Assembly: GCF_028682395.1 (NCBI RefSeq)
Contig: NZ_JANHLC010000008.1
Span: 212,083-276,082 of the forward strand
Origin: Pseudomonas putida
Lineage (GTDB): Bacteria; Pseudomonadota; Gammaproteobacteria; Pseudomonadales; Pseudomonadaceae
DNA length: 64,000 bases
Direction of reading: 5' to 3'
Part shown: positions 25,101-32,885 of the stretch, in pieces
Position numbering within the stretch: position 1 is the stretch's first letter
How the letters are laid out: each line of letters starts with the position of its first letter
The notes under the pieces: model-generated
Told to the model about the DNA's origin: nothing
Seen by the model: only the letters and a program-made list of their open reading frames with translations
Database searches by the model: none
Made by a program: the position numbers and the translations under genes

Positions 25101-25637
25101 TTACCCGGCCAGCCCTGGATGCTCTGCGGCGATCCGGTACTGGCCTGCGTGAAAGACCAGCGGTTCTGCGCCGCTGTACCGGTAGTGCTCGATTTCGCCA
25201 ATGAAGATCAGGTGATCGCCGCCCTCGTACTGCTTGACGTTGCGGCACACCAGGGTGGCGACCACGTCATCGAGCAACGGCACGCCAGCGGTGCCGGCGG
25301 CATGGGCCACGCCGGCAAACTTGTCGCTGGCGGGACGCGAGAAGTGCCGCGACAGGCCGTGCTGATCCGCCCCCAGCACATTGATCGCGAAGTGGCTGGC
25401 GCGGCAGAAGTCATCGAGGCTCGGCGCCGTGCGCGCCAGGCTCCAGAGCACCAGCGCCGGTTCCAACGAGAGCGAGGAAAACGAGTTGGCGGTCATGCCG
25501 ACGTTGCGCCCGTCGGCGGTGCAGGTGGTGATCACCGTTACGCCGGTAGCGAACTGCCCCAGCACGCCGCGCAGGTCACGCGGATCGCAGCCTTTGGCAT
25601 CGCGCAGCGTCTGGGTGGTGTCGAGTTCAGTGTTCAT
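25101..25637 (-). CDS. iifD: NAD(P)H:flavin oxidoreductase, reductase component (IifD/StyB-like)
   Basis: A 178-residue protein of the flavin reductase-like (FMN-binding split-barrel) family, with LRGVLGQFATGVTVITT, GMTANSFSSLSLEPALVLWSL and GDHLIFIGEIEHYRY. It supplies reduced flavin by diffusion to a two-component monooxygenase; its partner is the StyA-like oxygenase encoded 13 bp upstream. By order and family it corresponds to IifD of the indole cluster. Confidence 0.8.
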   Translation of the reverse strand: MNTELDTTQTLRDAKGCDPRDLRGVLGQFATGVTVITTCTADGRNVGMTANSFSSLSLEPALVLWSLARTAPSLDDFCRASHFAINVLGADQHGLSRHFSRPASDKFAGVAHAAGTAGVPLLDDVVATLVCRNVKQYEGGDHLIFIGEIEHYRYSGAEPLVFHAGQYRIAAEHPGLAG

Positions 25638-25650
25638 GGCCGAGGCTCTC

Positions 25651-26916
25651 TCAGGCAGCGTGGTCGGGTTGCGCGCTCAGACCGCGGGCGTGGCGTTTTT
25701 CCTGGATAAAGGCCTGGCACTGCTGGGCGTCGAACCACCACGGCGAGAACTGGCGTGGGTCGTCGAAGCCATTGCTGATCGCCGAGGCCAGGGGCAGCGA
25801 CTGGCTGGCCGCGCCGAGCAGTTCCAGCAGGTGTTGCGGCGGGGGCAGCAGCATGCTGTTGGTCCAGGCCACCACATGGCGGGCGTAGTCCCAGTACTGC
25901 TCGAAGGTCTGTTCCATCCAGTCCTGGCCAAAGGCCTGGTCGCCATGCTCGAGGATGGCTTGCAGGTAAACCTTGCTGCACTTGGCGGCGTTGTTCGAGC
26001 CCTGGCCGGTGATCGGGTCGTTGACCACCAGCGCATCAGCCATGCCCAGGACCTGGCGACCGGACGGCAGGGTCAGCACCGGCTGGCGGACCATCGGCGT
26101 AAATCGCCCGGAGAGAAAACCCTGGTCATCGGTCAGCGTGAGGTGCTGACAACGCTCGGCCTCCCATGGCAGGTACTGGCGCACCAGTTCCAGGCTCTTG
26201 GCCAGGTGGGCCTCGGGGGTTTTGATGTCCTGCCAGCAGTCCATCGGACCGCTGGGCACGCCTTCAAATACCATGATTTCGCAGGGCCCATTGGTGGTCA
26301 GTGCGGGGAACACGAAGTACTCGCCCACACCCGGAATCAGGTTGAACGCGACCCGCGAGAACGGCGACATCGGGCGCATACCCTGGACGTAGGTCAGGGC
26401 CAAGGCGCGCTGGGGTTGGCTGAACTGGCTGCGCTCGGTGTCCTTGGCGAACTGATTGACCACCTCGCCCTTGCCCGCCGCCAACAGCACCAGATCATGG
26501 CTCTGGGTCAGGCTCTCCAGCTCGGCGATGCCCACGTCGGCAATCACCAGCTCGCCACCGCGCTTGACGAACTCGTCCATCCAGACCGGCATTTTCAGGC
26601 GCTGGTCCACCGACTGCGCATAGCGATCCAGGCGTGCGCTCCAACTGAACAGTTGCTCACCCGGCAGCTCTGGATGGGGCACGGTCAGGCCAATGCCCTC
26701 GACTGCCGGGCATTGTTGCTCCCAGAAATTGAGCCCCAGGTCACGCTCGGTTTGCAGCGACGTGTTGAACATGCACTGACTGGACATGACCTTGCCGCTG
26801 CGAATCTGCTCGCCGGTGCGGTTGGTGGTCAGGGTCACGGGGTAACCCTGGGCGAGCAGCCCGAGGGCGAGTTGCAGACCGGCCTGGCCGGCCCCGACGA
26901 TAGCGATACGAGGCAT
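25651..26916 (-). CDS. iifC: Two-component flavin monooxygenase of the styrene/indole oxygenase family (IifC-like)
   Basis: A 421-residue StyA-type (group E) flavoprotein with N-terminal FAD motif IAIVGAGQAGLQLALGLLAQG and the C-terminal flavin-contact segment GMADALVVNDPITGQGSNNAAKCS. The start MPRIAIVG was chosen because the 59-residue extension to 27093 is low-complexity and has no homology. StyA relatives epoxidise styrene or oxygenate indole using FADH2 from a partner reductase. Adjacent SDR, DLH-SnoaL, reductase, MetA-type porin and AraC regulator match the iif indole pathway, in which this enzyme makes 2,3-dihydroxyindoline. A styrene pathway is less likely because no isomerase or phenylacetaldehyde dehydrogenase gene is present. 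Confidence 0.8.
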   Translation of the reverse strand: MPRIAIVGAGQAGLQLALGLLAQGYPVTLTTNRTGEQIRSGKVMSSQCMFNTSLQTERDLGLNFWEQQCPAVEGIGLTVPHPELPGEQLFSWSARLDRYAQSVDQRLKMPVWMDEFVKRGGELVIADVGIAELESLTQSHDLVLLAAGKGEVVNQFAKDTERSQFSQPQRALALTYVQGMRPMSPFSRVAFNLIPGVGEYFVFPALTTNGPCEIMVFEGVPSGPMDCWQDIKTPEAHLAKSLELVRQYLPWEAERCQHLTLTDDQGFLSGRFTPMVRQPVLTLPSGRQVLGMADALVVNDPITGQGSNNAAKCSKVYLQAILEHGDQAFGQDWMEQTFEQYWDYARHVVAWTNSMLLPPPQHLLELLGAASQSLPLASAISNGFDDPRQFSPWWFDAQQCQAFIQEKRHARGLSAQPDHAA

Positions 26917-27001
26917 GGTGGTTTTCCTGTTACGGGTGGCGGTTAGGGGCGAAGCGCCCCGCTTCATCTGTCGCGACAGCAGCGTGCTCACGGCGCGTGC
27001 C

Positions 27002-27805
27002 CTATTGGGCCAGCCGCGGGATGGCCGGCTGGTTCTGTTCCGGGCCCATGGTCGAGTAGCCGCCGTCGACTGCGTAGTCGGCGCCGGTGACAAAGCTCGC
27101 GGCAGACGAGCAAAGAAAGGTCACCACATTGGCCACTTCCCGGGGCTCGCCCAGCCGCCCCAGCAGGTGATAGGACGCCGCCACCTGATCGGCCCTGGCA
27201 CGGTTGCCGCCACTGACTTCGGCGATAACCCGTGACCAGGTCCAGCCCGGCGATACCGAATTGACGCGAATGCCATCCGGTGCCAGGTCCATGGCCATGC
27301 TGCGGGTCAGTTGCTTGATCGCCGCTTTCGACACCGGGTACAGCCAGCGTCCGGTCTGCGCGACATCGGCGGAGATCGAGGAGAAATTGACGATGGCGCC
27401 GCCACGGGCCTTCAGGTCGCTGTGCACCGCCTGCGTCAGGGCGATGGCCGAGACCAGGTTGACGTCCAGCGCCTGCAGCCAGTGCGCACGGTTTGAAGCA
27501 AAACCGTCGTCCTGGTAACTGCATGCCAGGTTAATCAGCAGGTCCACCGGGCCCAGGGCCTGGCGCACGCCCATCACGGCTTCATTGATTTGCCCGTCCT
27601 GGGTGATATCGGCCTGGAAAAACCGGGCCGACGCCCCCAGGCATTCGACAGCCTGTTGCCCGGCCGCCGCGTCGATGTCCAGCAGCGCCACGCGCGCGCC
27701 AGCATCGATCAGGCCTTGGGCCACCGCCAGGCCGATCAGCGTCGCACCGCCGCTGATCAGCGCAACTTTGCCGTTCAACGCATCCGGATTCAAAAAGGGG
27801 GTCAT
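27002..27805 (-). CDS. iifB: Short-chain dehydrogenase/reductase (IifB-like)
   Basis: A 267-residue SDR with nucleotide-binding motif GKVALISGGATLIGLAVAQGL (GxxxGIG-like, ending LIG), Asp after beta-2 (LLDIDAA) suggesting NAD preference, and catalytic Ser/Tyr/Lys in FSSISADVAQTGRWLYPVSKAAIK. The usual NNAG is replaced by NLAC. The start ATG 27805 follows the Shine-Dalgarno GAGGAGAATT; the 62-residue upstream extension overlaps the next gene and was rejected. In the iif pathway the corresponding enzyme oxidises dihydroxyindoline to 3-hydroxyindolin-2-one. It lies 11 bp after the DLH-SnoaL gene. Confidence 0.78.
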   Translation of the reverse strand: MTPFLNPDALNGKVALISGGATLIGLAVAQGLIDAGARVALLDIDAAAGQQAVECLGASARFFQADITQDGQINEAVMGVRQALGPVDLLINLACSYQDDGFASNRAHWLQALDVNLVSAIALTQAVHSDLKARGGAIVNFSSISADVAQTGRWLYPVSKAAIKQLTRSMAMDLAPDGIRVNSVSPGWTWSRVIAEVSGGNRARADQVAASYHLLGRLGEPREVANVVTFLCSSAASFVTGADYAVDGGYSTMGPEQNQPAIPRLAQ

Positions 27806-27816
27806 GGCAATTCTCC

Positions 27817-29064
27817 TCAGGCGCTCTTGTCGGCGCTGGTCGCCCAGTTGGGCATCAGGGTGTTGGAGGGCAGGCTTTCGTCGAGCAACTTGCGGGCGGT
27901 TTCCACCCCCGCGATGGGCAGGCCTTGCGGGCTGAGCAGCCCGACCTGCACCAGCACGCTGGCCTGGTCCCAATAGATATGTTCGTGGCACAGCTTGGGG
28001 CCACGGAACTTGACCACGCCAAGCATCGGGATCTGCACCGCCCGCCCGGTGGGCGCAACGCCCGGCAGCAGCCAGTCGATCTCACAGTCGTGGGTGAAGC
28101 TCATGATGAATTCGTCGACGATCTGGGTCGCACCGACCGTGCGCGAGATCGGCGTCAGCCCCATGTCCTGCGGATTGCCGTGGACGAAATGATGCTGATA
28201 GAAGCGGCTCAACTGCACGTAGCCAACCCCGCCGGTCATGGTCGGGATATGGTTGACGTAGGGTTCGGCGACCATGGTTGCCATGGTCGCGGGCACGTCG
28301 CGGGTGTCGAACTCGTGACGAATATGCTCCTCCCACAACGCCGACAGGTCGTACTCGGGGCCCAGGGTACGACGCAACGCGGCGACCGTACGCTCATGGG
28401 CCATCAGCGCAGCGGGCTTGTTGAAGTGATAGCCGTTGGGACGGGCAAACGCGTGCTCGACACCGGGGTACAGATAGGCTTCGACGCCGCGGGTGGCCTG
28501 GGCCGCCGCGAAGATCTCGGCACGGGCCTGGGCGGGGCAGAACTGATCCAGCTCGGCGGCGTGAAGCACCAGCCGCCGCCCCTGCAAGCCTTCCAGTTCG
28601 CCCAGGGCCTTCTCGATGCCGACTCCGTAATAACCCACCGCGCAGGCCACTTCTGGCAAACGGCAGCCCGCCAGGTACGCCAGCTTGCCACCCAGGCAGT
28701 AACCCACCACACCTTGGGCCGAGCCCGTGCACTCCGGCAACTGGCGCAGGGCTGCCAGGCTGGCGCGGATATCGTCGACGCCCGCCGCCTCGTCGAAAGC
28801 CTGGTAAAGGCCATAGGCCTGGGTAAAGTCGGCTTCGCTGTAACCCAGCTCGATGTCCGGTGCCTGGCGCCAGTAAAGGTCGGGCACCAGGACACTGTAG
28901 CCCTCCTCGGCCAGCAGGTCGGCGATGTCGCGCATCGCCTGGTTGACCCCGAATATTTCCTGGCACAGCACCACCCCCGGACCGCTGCCGCCAATGGCCG
29001 GGGCGAGGTAGGCCTGGAACTGCCGTGAATCGTGCGCTGTGACGCTGACATAGCGACCGTTCAT
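27817..29064 (-). CDS. iifA: Dienelactone hydrolase - SnoaL-like fusion protein (IifA position)
   Basis: A 415-residue two-domain protein. Residues 1-230 are a dienelactone-hydrolase alpha/beta fold with nucleophile elbow GYCLGG (Cys nucleophile), Asp in the AAELDQFCP segment and His in VEHAFARP. Residues about 240-415 are a SnoaL/NTF2-like domain with many His and Asp residues (FYQHHFVHGNPQDMG, FTHDCEIDWLLPGVAPTGR, CHEHIYWDQASVLVQ). The start MNGRYVSV has the Shine-Dalgarno TTGGAGAT. It is the first gene of the operon, where I recall IifA, the cofactor-independent enzyme converting 3-hydroxyindolin-2-one to anthranilate. I do not remember whether IifA itself has this fusion architecture, so the symbol rests on position. 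Confidence 0.6.
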   Translation of the reverse strand: MNGRYVSVTAHDSRQFQAYLAPAIGGSGPGVVLCQEIFGVNQAMRDIADLLAEEGYSVLVPDLYWRQAPDIELGYSEADFTQAYGLYQAFDEAAGVDDIRASLAALRQLPECTGSAQGVVGYCLGGKLAYLAGCRLPEVACAVGYYGVGIEKALGELEGLQGRRLVLHAAELDQFCPAQARAEIFAAAQATRGVEAYLYPGVEHAFARPNGYHFNKPAALMAHERTVAALRRTLGPEYDLSALWEEHIRHEFDTRDVPATMATMVAEPYVNHIPTMTGGVGYVQLSRFYQHHFVHGNPQDMGLTPISRTVGATQIVDEFIMSFTHDCEIDWLLPGVAPTGRAVQIPMLGVVKFRGPKLCHEHIYWDQASVLVQVGLLSPQGLPIAGVETARKLLDESLPSNTLMPNWATSADKSA

Positions 29065-29285
29065 GTGTGGATCTCCAACGTCGTGTGAAGTTGGAGCCAT
29101 CTTGCGAGCCGCGGCCTGGACTCACTATCCGGCTAGCGCAGCGGCTGTCCGGGTGCTGCATAAAGTTGAAAAAGCGGTTTTTCCAGCGCACCGCCCCCAA
29201 AACACGGGCGCGGAACTGGCGCGGCGATTGCTATGCAGTGGATCAGGCCAGACCAAAGTGGCCAAAAAGAAACAGCCTAGGTGCC

Positions 29286-29342
29286 GCAGTATCCAGATAC
29301 TGCAAACGTTATCCACAGAGCGAAAACGCCACGTAACGTTAT
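29286..29342. promoter_or_regulatory. Operator-like repeats in the divergent iif promoter region
   Basis: A perfect inverted repeat GCAGTATCCAGATACTGC (29286-29303) is followed by AACGTTAT at 29305-29312 and again at 29335-29342, 30 bp (about three helical turns) apart in direct orientation, the arrangement preferred by AraC-family activators. They lie between the divergent DLH-SnoaL and AraC genes. A further GGCCA-8-TGGCC repeat is at 29246-29263. TTATCCACA within this stretch is also a DnaA-box 9-mer, probably by chance. Confidence 0.5.
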
Positions 29343-29382
29343 GGCACACCTTGCCTTGAAACCGTGCACGAGTGAGGTCGAT

Positions 29383-30396
29383 ATGAACGCCGAGATCGGT
29401 GGAGCGCGCTTTGCGGATACGCCATTGTTCACGCCGCAGAACCGCCTGTTCCTGCTGCATGACCGAGAACGCATCCGAGATCAGGTCGGTGATGTGTTCA
29501 AGCCCCATGATTTAAAGGTGTCGGCAGCGGCCCGTGAAGTCAGCGCCTCGATGCACCATGTGCGCCATGGCCGGCTGTCATTGAGCCGGCTGGAATACGG
29601 GGCGCCGGTCACCATCGACCCGGGGCGCCTGGAAAACTTTTTCCTGATCCAGATCCCGACCCACGGCTGCGCGCAGATTAACTGCGACGGAGTCAGGTTC
29701 ACCTCGTCGACCCTGTGCGCGTCGATCATTTCTCCCGACACACCGGTGTCCATGTGCTGGGAGGCCGATGCACCGCAACTGGCCTTGCGCCTGGACCGCG
29801 AGGAGGTGGAAAAACACTGTGCTCACCACCTGGGCCATCGGCTCGACACACCGCTGCGCTTCACGCCGACCTTTGCCCTGGACACACCGGGCGCGGCGTA
29901 TTTCCTGCAACTGCTCGCGACCTTGATGGACGCCCTCGCCTTCGACGCCCACCCGATCCACAACCCCTTGGTGCTCAAGCAGTTCGAGGCCACGCTGATC
30001 AATGCACTGATCTATGGCCAGCCGAACAACCTGCAATCGCCTTTGCACAGCGTGCAGGCCTCGCGCAGGATTTCCCCTTACTTTGTCAGGCGCACCGAGG
30101 AGTTCATCCTCGCCCACGTCCATGATCCGCTGTCCATCGAGCAACTGGCCGAGCATGCCGGTGTAAGTGTGCGTACGCTGTTCTCGGGGTTCCGCGAATT
30201 TCGCGACACCAGCCCGATGGCGTTTTTGCGGGACGTACGCCTGGAGCAGGTACACCTGGAGTTACGCCAGCCGGGGAATGACTCGGTCACGGATATTGCG
30301 CTGAAGTGGGGCTTTGCCCACCTCGGGCGGTTTTCCCAGGAGTACCGCAAGCGATATGGGGAGTTGCCGTCGGCCACCCTGCGCTTTCGGCGGTGA
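29383..30396 (+). CDS. iifR: AraC-family transcriptional activator (IifR-like)
   Basis: A 337-residue regulator with an N-terminal AraC-binding-like domain of the XylS/AndR type (LENFFLIQIPTHGCAQINCDG) and a C-terminal AraC DNA-binding domain with two helix-turn-helix units (LSIEQLAEHAGVSVRTLFSGFREFRDTSP and VTDIALKWGFAHLGRFSQEYRKRYGELPSA). The ATG at 29383 is preferred to 29281 and 29341 because the Shine-Dalgarno GTGAGGTCG precedes only it. Divergent to the monooxygenase operon, it most likely activates it in response to indole or a breakdown product. Confidence 0.82.
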   Translation: MNAEIGGARFADTPLFTPQNRLFLLHDRERIRDQVGDVFKPHDLKVSAAAREVSASMHHVRHGRLSLSRLEYGAPVTIDPGRLENFFLIQIPTHGCAQINCDGVRFTSSTLCASIISPDTPVSMCWEADAPQLALRLDREEVEKHCAHHLGHRLDTPLRFTPTFALDTPGAAYFLQLLATLMDALAFDAHPIHNPLVLKQFEATLINALIYGQPNNLQSPLHSVQASRRISPYFVRRTEEFILAHVHDPLSIEQLAEHAGVSVRTLFSGFREFRDTSPMAFLRDVRLEQVHLELRQPGNDSVTDIALKWGFAHLGRFSQEYRKRYGELPSATLRFRR

Positions 30397-30462
30397 GCCG
30401 CAGCCTCATGGGCTCACCGCGGCGGCTCGAGTAAGCGTACAGCGCCTTGCTCGCCCGGGCGC

Positions 30463-31050
30463 TCAGCGCTTGGCCAACAACCCACGCAGCAACAGCTCCA
30501 GCGCCCCTACGGCCTGGGCCAGCCGGGTATTGCCATCCTCCCCTTCGGCGATCCAGAACGCGGCTTCGGCCAGGCTGCCGTAGATCAGCGAAGCCAGGGC
30601 CTGGGGATCGGTCCGGGCGACGACACCACTGTCCATCAGGCGCTCCAGCAGACGCTGCATCGACGCCACGCAATCACGCTGTGAGTCCGGCGAAGCACCG
30701 CCCAGCACCGCCCTGGCATCGCGTAATACGATGCGCTGGATCTGCGGCTCCTGGGCCATCTGCAGATAAGCCCGGCAGCGAGCACAAAAGCCTTCCCACT
30801 CGTTCGTGGCAGTGTCACTGATCGCTTGCAGGCGCTGATCCATCTCGGCGTCGAGCTGCTCGACCACCGCCGCCAGCAGGCCTTTCTTGTCGCCAAAATG
30901 ATGATAGAGCGCGCCACGGGTCAGGCCCGCCTGGGCGGTGAGGTCGTCCATCGAAGTGTCGGCATAGCCCAGTTCGCTGAAGACCCGACGGGCCGTGACC
31001 AGCAGGGTGGCGCGGGTTTCTTCCATCTCGCTGCGGGTGCGGCGAACCAT
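30463..31050 (-). CDS. TetR-family repressor
   Basis: A 195-residue TetR/AcrR regulator with N-terminal helix-turn-helix MEETRATLLVTARRVFSELGYADTSMDDLTAQAGLTRGALYHHFGDKKGLLAAVV (residues about 9-60) and a ligand-binding helical domain. A perfect 15-bp palindrome lies 45 bp upstream of the start. No efflux or enzyme gene is divergent beside it, and the nearest downstream gene is convergent, so its targets beyond itself are unclear. Confidence 0.92.
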   Translation of the reverse strand: MVRRTRSEMEETRATLLVTARRVFSELGYADTSMDDLTAQAGLTRGALYHHFGDKKGLLAAVVEQLDAEMDQRLQAISDTATNEWEGFCARCRAYLQMAQEPQIQRIVLRDARAVLGGASPDSQRDCVASMQRLLERLMDSGVVARTDPQALASLIYGSLAEAAFWIAEGEDGNTRLAQAVGALELLLRGLLAKR

Positions 31051-31095
31051 TATCTTCTCCCTAACATTTCATTCGGACGACTATACAGGCCCATT

Positions 31096-31110
31096 CATAC
31101 GCTGCGTATG
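31096..31110. promoter_or_regulatory. Perfect 15-bp palindrome, candidate TetR operator
   Basis: CATACGCTGCGTATG is a perfect inverted repeat with a single central base, in the upstream region of the TetR gene. Its size and place fit an autoregulatory TetR operator. The region 31051-31297 holds no gene. Confidence 0.65.
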
Positions 31111-31231
31111 TATTGTTCCCGGGCCATGCCCCTGTGGCAAGCCATGGCGCGATGGCGGCACTGGCTATCCGTCTGGGCGAAAAATCAGTGGCGGGTGCCC
31201 CCGCCGGATAAAGCGCTGACGCGCCCTTACA

Positions 31232-31250
31232 AATGAGATGAAATCTCATT
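31232..31250. promoter_or_regulatory. Perfect 19-bp palindrome, candidate Fur box of the second sigma gene
   Basis: AATGAGATGAAATCTCATT is a perfect inverted repeat about the central three bases, 47 bp upstream of the ECF sigma start. It agrees with the TGAGAAT-N-ATTCTCA form of the Fur site at most positions, which fits an iron-starvation sigma gene. Confidence 0.6.
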
Positions 31251-31297
31251 AGTATGCCGGCTATTCGCGCAGTCGCTCAGCACAGGTAGCAGGGGCC

Positions 31298-31816
31298 ATG
31301 GAGACGCAAAGCGATCTACAGAAACTCAGCACACTCTTTATCGGGCAGCGCAGCGCGCTGATCCGTATGCTATCGCGCGTGGTCGGCTGTGCCAGCCAGG
31401 CCGAAGACCTGGCCCAGGAGAGCTACCTGAAAGTGGCGAAGGCGCTGGGTAGCCGACCGATCGAGCACCTGCATCCGTTTCTCTACCAGACCGCGCAGTA
31501 CCTGGCCTTTGATCACCTGCGCAGTGTGCGCAGCAAAAAACGCTTCGAGTGCCAGCTGGACGAAACCCTGGTCGTCGAAGTGCCGACGTCGGCCCCCGGT
31601 CCCGAAATTCAGGCCGAGAACCAGCAGCAACTGCAGCAGTTTCAACGGGTCCTGGCGACCTTGCCGATACGCCAGCAACAAATCCTGGTACTGCATAAAC
31701 TGCAGGGCATGTCCCAGGGCGATATTGCCCAGCGCCTGCAAGTGTCCCTGAGTACGGTGGAAAAAGACCTGCGAACGGCCCTCAATGCCTGTGCCAACGT
31801 TATCGACTATCCATGA
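31298..31816 (+). CDS. FecI-type ECF sigma factor
   Basis: A 172-residue sigma factor with region 2 (QAEDLAQESYLKVAKAL, FLYQTAQYLAFDHLRSVRSKKR) and region 4 (LATLPIRQQQILVLHKLQGMSQGDIAQRLQVSLSTVEKDLRTAL). It starts the rightward FecI-FecR-receptor set; its stop overlaps the FecR start (ATGA). A Fur-like palindrome upstream suggests iron repression. Confidence 0.93.
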   Translation: METQSDLQKLSTLFIGQRSALIRMLSRVVGCASQAEDLAQESYLKVAKALGSRPIEHLHPFLYQTAQYLAFDHLRSVRSKKRFECQLDETLVVEVPTSAPGPEIQAENQQQLQQFQRVLATLPIRQQQILVLHKLQGMSQGDIAQRLQVSLSTVEKDLRTALNACANVIDYP

Positions 31817-32778
31817 CCGAACCGAGCCCTAGCCTTATCCCGAGCGACACTGCCAAAGCGCAGGCGGCCGACTGGTTCGCCCGGCGCGAGGAAGTTGCCG
31901 GCAACCTCCTGACCGCCCACCGCTTCGCCCAATGGCGCGATGCCGACCCGCAGCACGCCACCGCCTATGCGCAGTTGGAGGCGATGTGGAACACTCGCGC
32001 GTTCGAGCAAGCCCTGCAAAACCTGGCCATCGACCTGCCGTTGCCGCCCGTGCCCGTCAAGGTTTCGCGACCGCCGACCCGACGTCTCGCCTATGCAGCC
32101 GCGCTACTGGTCGCACTGGGCGTTGGCTGGATGGCCGACGTGCCGCTGCGCCTACAAGCCGATCACATGACCGATATCGCCCAGGTCGCGCCCTTTGACC
32201 TGGAGGACGGCTCGCACATTGTGCTGGGCAGCCACAGCGCAATCAGCACCGCCTTCGACGGCACCCATCGACGTATCCGGCTGCTGCGTGGCGAGTTGTA
32301 TGTCCAGGCCGCCCATGACCCAAGCCGCCCGCTGAGCATCGAGACCGACGAGGCTACCGTCACCGTGGTCGGCACCCGATTCAGTGTCAGCCAACAGGAC
32401 AGCGACGTGCTCGTCGCCGTGCGCGAAGGGGTGGTGCGGTTTGCCAACCGCACGGGTGAAGAGAGTCTGTTGCAGGCTGGCAACTGGCAGCAGCTCAGGG
32501 ACGGGCACCTGCAAGCCTTGTCGCAGGAGGGCAGCGAACGGCAGATGGCCTGGCTCAATGGCCGCCTGTCTTTCCAGGATGCGCCGCTGGCGCAAGTGCT
32601 GGACGCCGTGCGCCGCTACTACCCGGCGCCCATCCTGCTGCTCAACGAGAGCGCCGCCACGCAACGCGTCAGCGGCAACTACCAGGTGGATAACCCGCAG
32701 GCCATCGTGCAGGCCTTGAGCAAAGTGACGGCCACCCGCCTGAATCGCCTGCCCGGCGGAACCCTGGTGATCCGCTAG
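31813..32778 (+). CDS. FecR-type anti-sigma factor / sigma regulator
   Basis: A 321-residue FecR-family protein: N-terminal DUF4880-type segment (ADWFARREEVAGNLLTAHRFAQWRDADPQHATAYAQLEAMW), a single membrane span (LAYAAALLVALGVGWMA, about residues 93-109), the periplasmic FecR domain (VAPFDLEDGSHIVLGSHSAISTAF) and a C-terminal segment similar to STN domains. It overlaps the sigma gene by 4 bp and precedes its receptor, so it transmits receptor occupancy to the sigma factor. Confidence 0.93.
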   Translation: MTEPSPSLIPSDTAKAQAADWFARREEVAGNLLTAHRFAQWRDADPQHATAYAQLEAMWNTRAFEQALQNLAIDLPLPPVPVKVSRPPTRRLAYAAALLVALGVGWMADVPLRLQADHMTDIAQVAPFDLEDGSHIVLGSHSAISTAFDGTHRRIRLLRGELYVQAAHDPSRPLSIETDEATVTVVGTRFSVSQQDSDVLVAVREGVVRFANRTGEESLLQAGNWQQLRDGHLQALSQEGSERQMAWLNGRLSFQDAPLAQVLDAVRRYYPAPILLLNESAATQRVSGNYQVDNPQAIVQALSKVTATRLNRLPGGTLVIR

Positions 32779-32885
32779 ACGCCAGCGCCCGCTCAAGCCG
32801 TGGAAAAATGTTTTACGGCTTTACAGCGCTCAACCCGTCAAGGATTTTGCTTTTGCAAATAATTCTTATTCGTTGCGGGGTTAGC

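Noticed and set aside
25101..26916. Styrene degradation operon (styAB)
   Set aside because: The oxygenase and reductase fit the family, but styrene oxide isomerase, phenylacetaldehyde dehydrogenase and the StyS/StyR sensors are absent, while SDR, DLH-SnoaL and an AraC regulator are present.
29309..29318. DnaA box in the iif promoter region
   Set aside because: TTATCCACA does occur, but several copies of this 9-mer are scattered in the window, some inside genes, so without replication-related neighbours it is probably chance.
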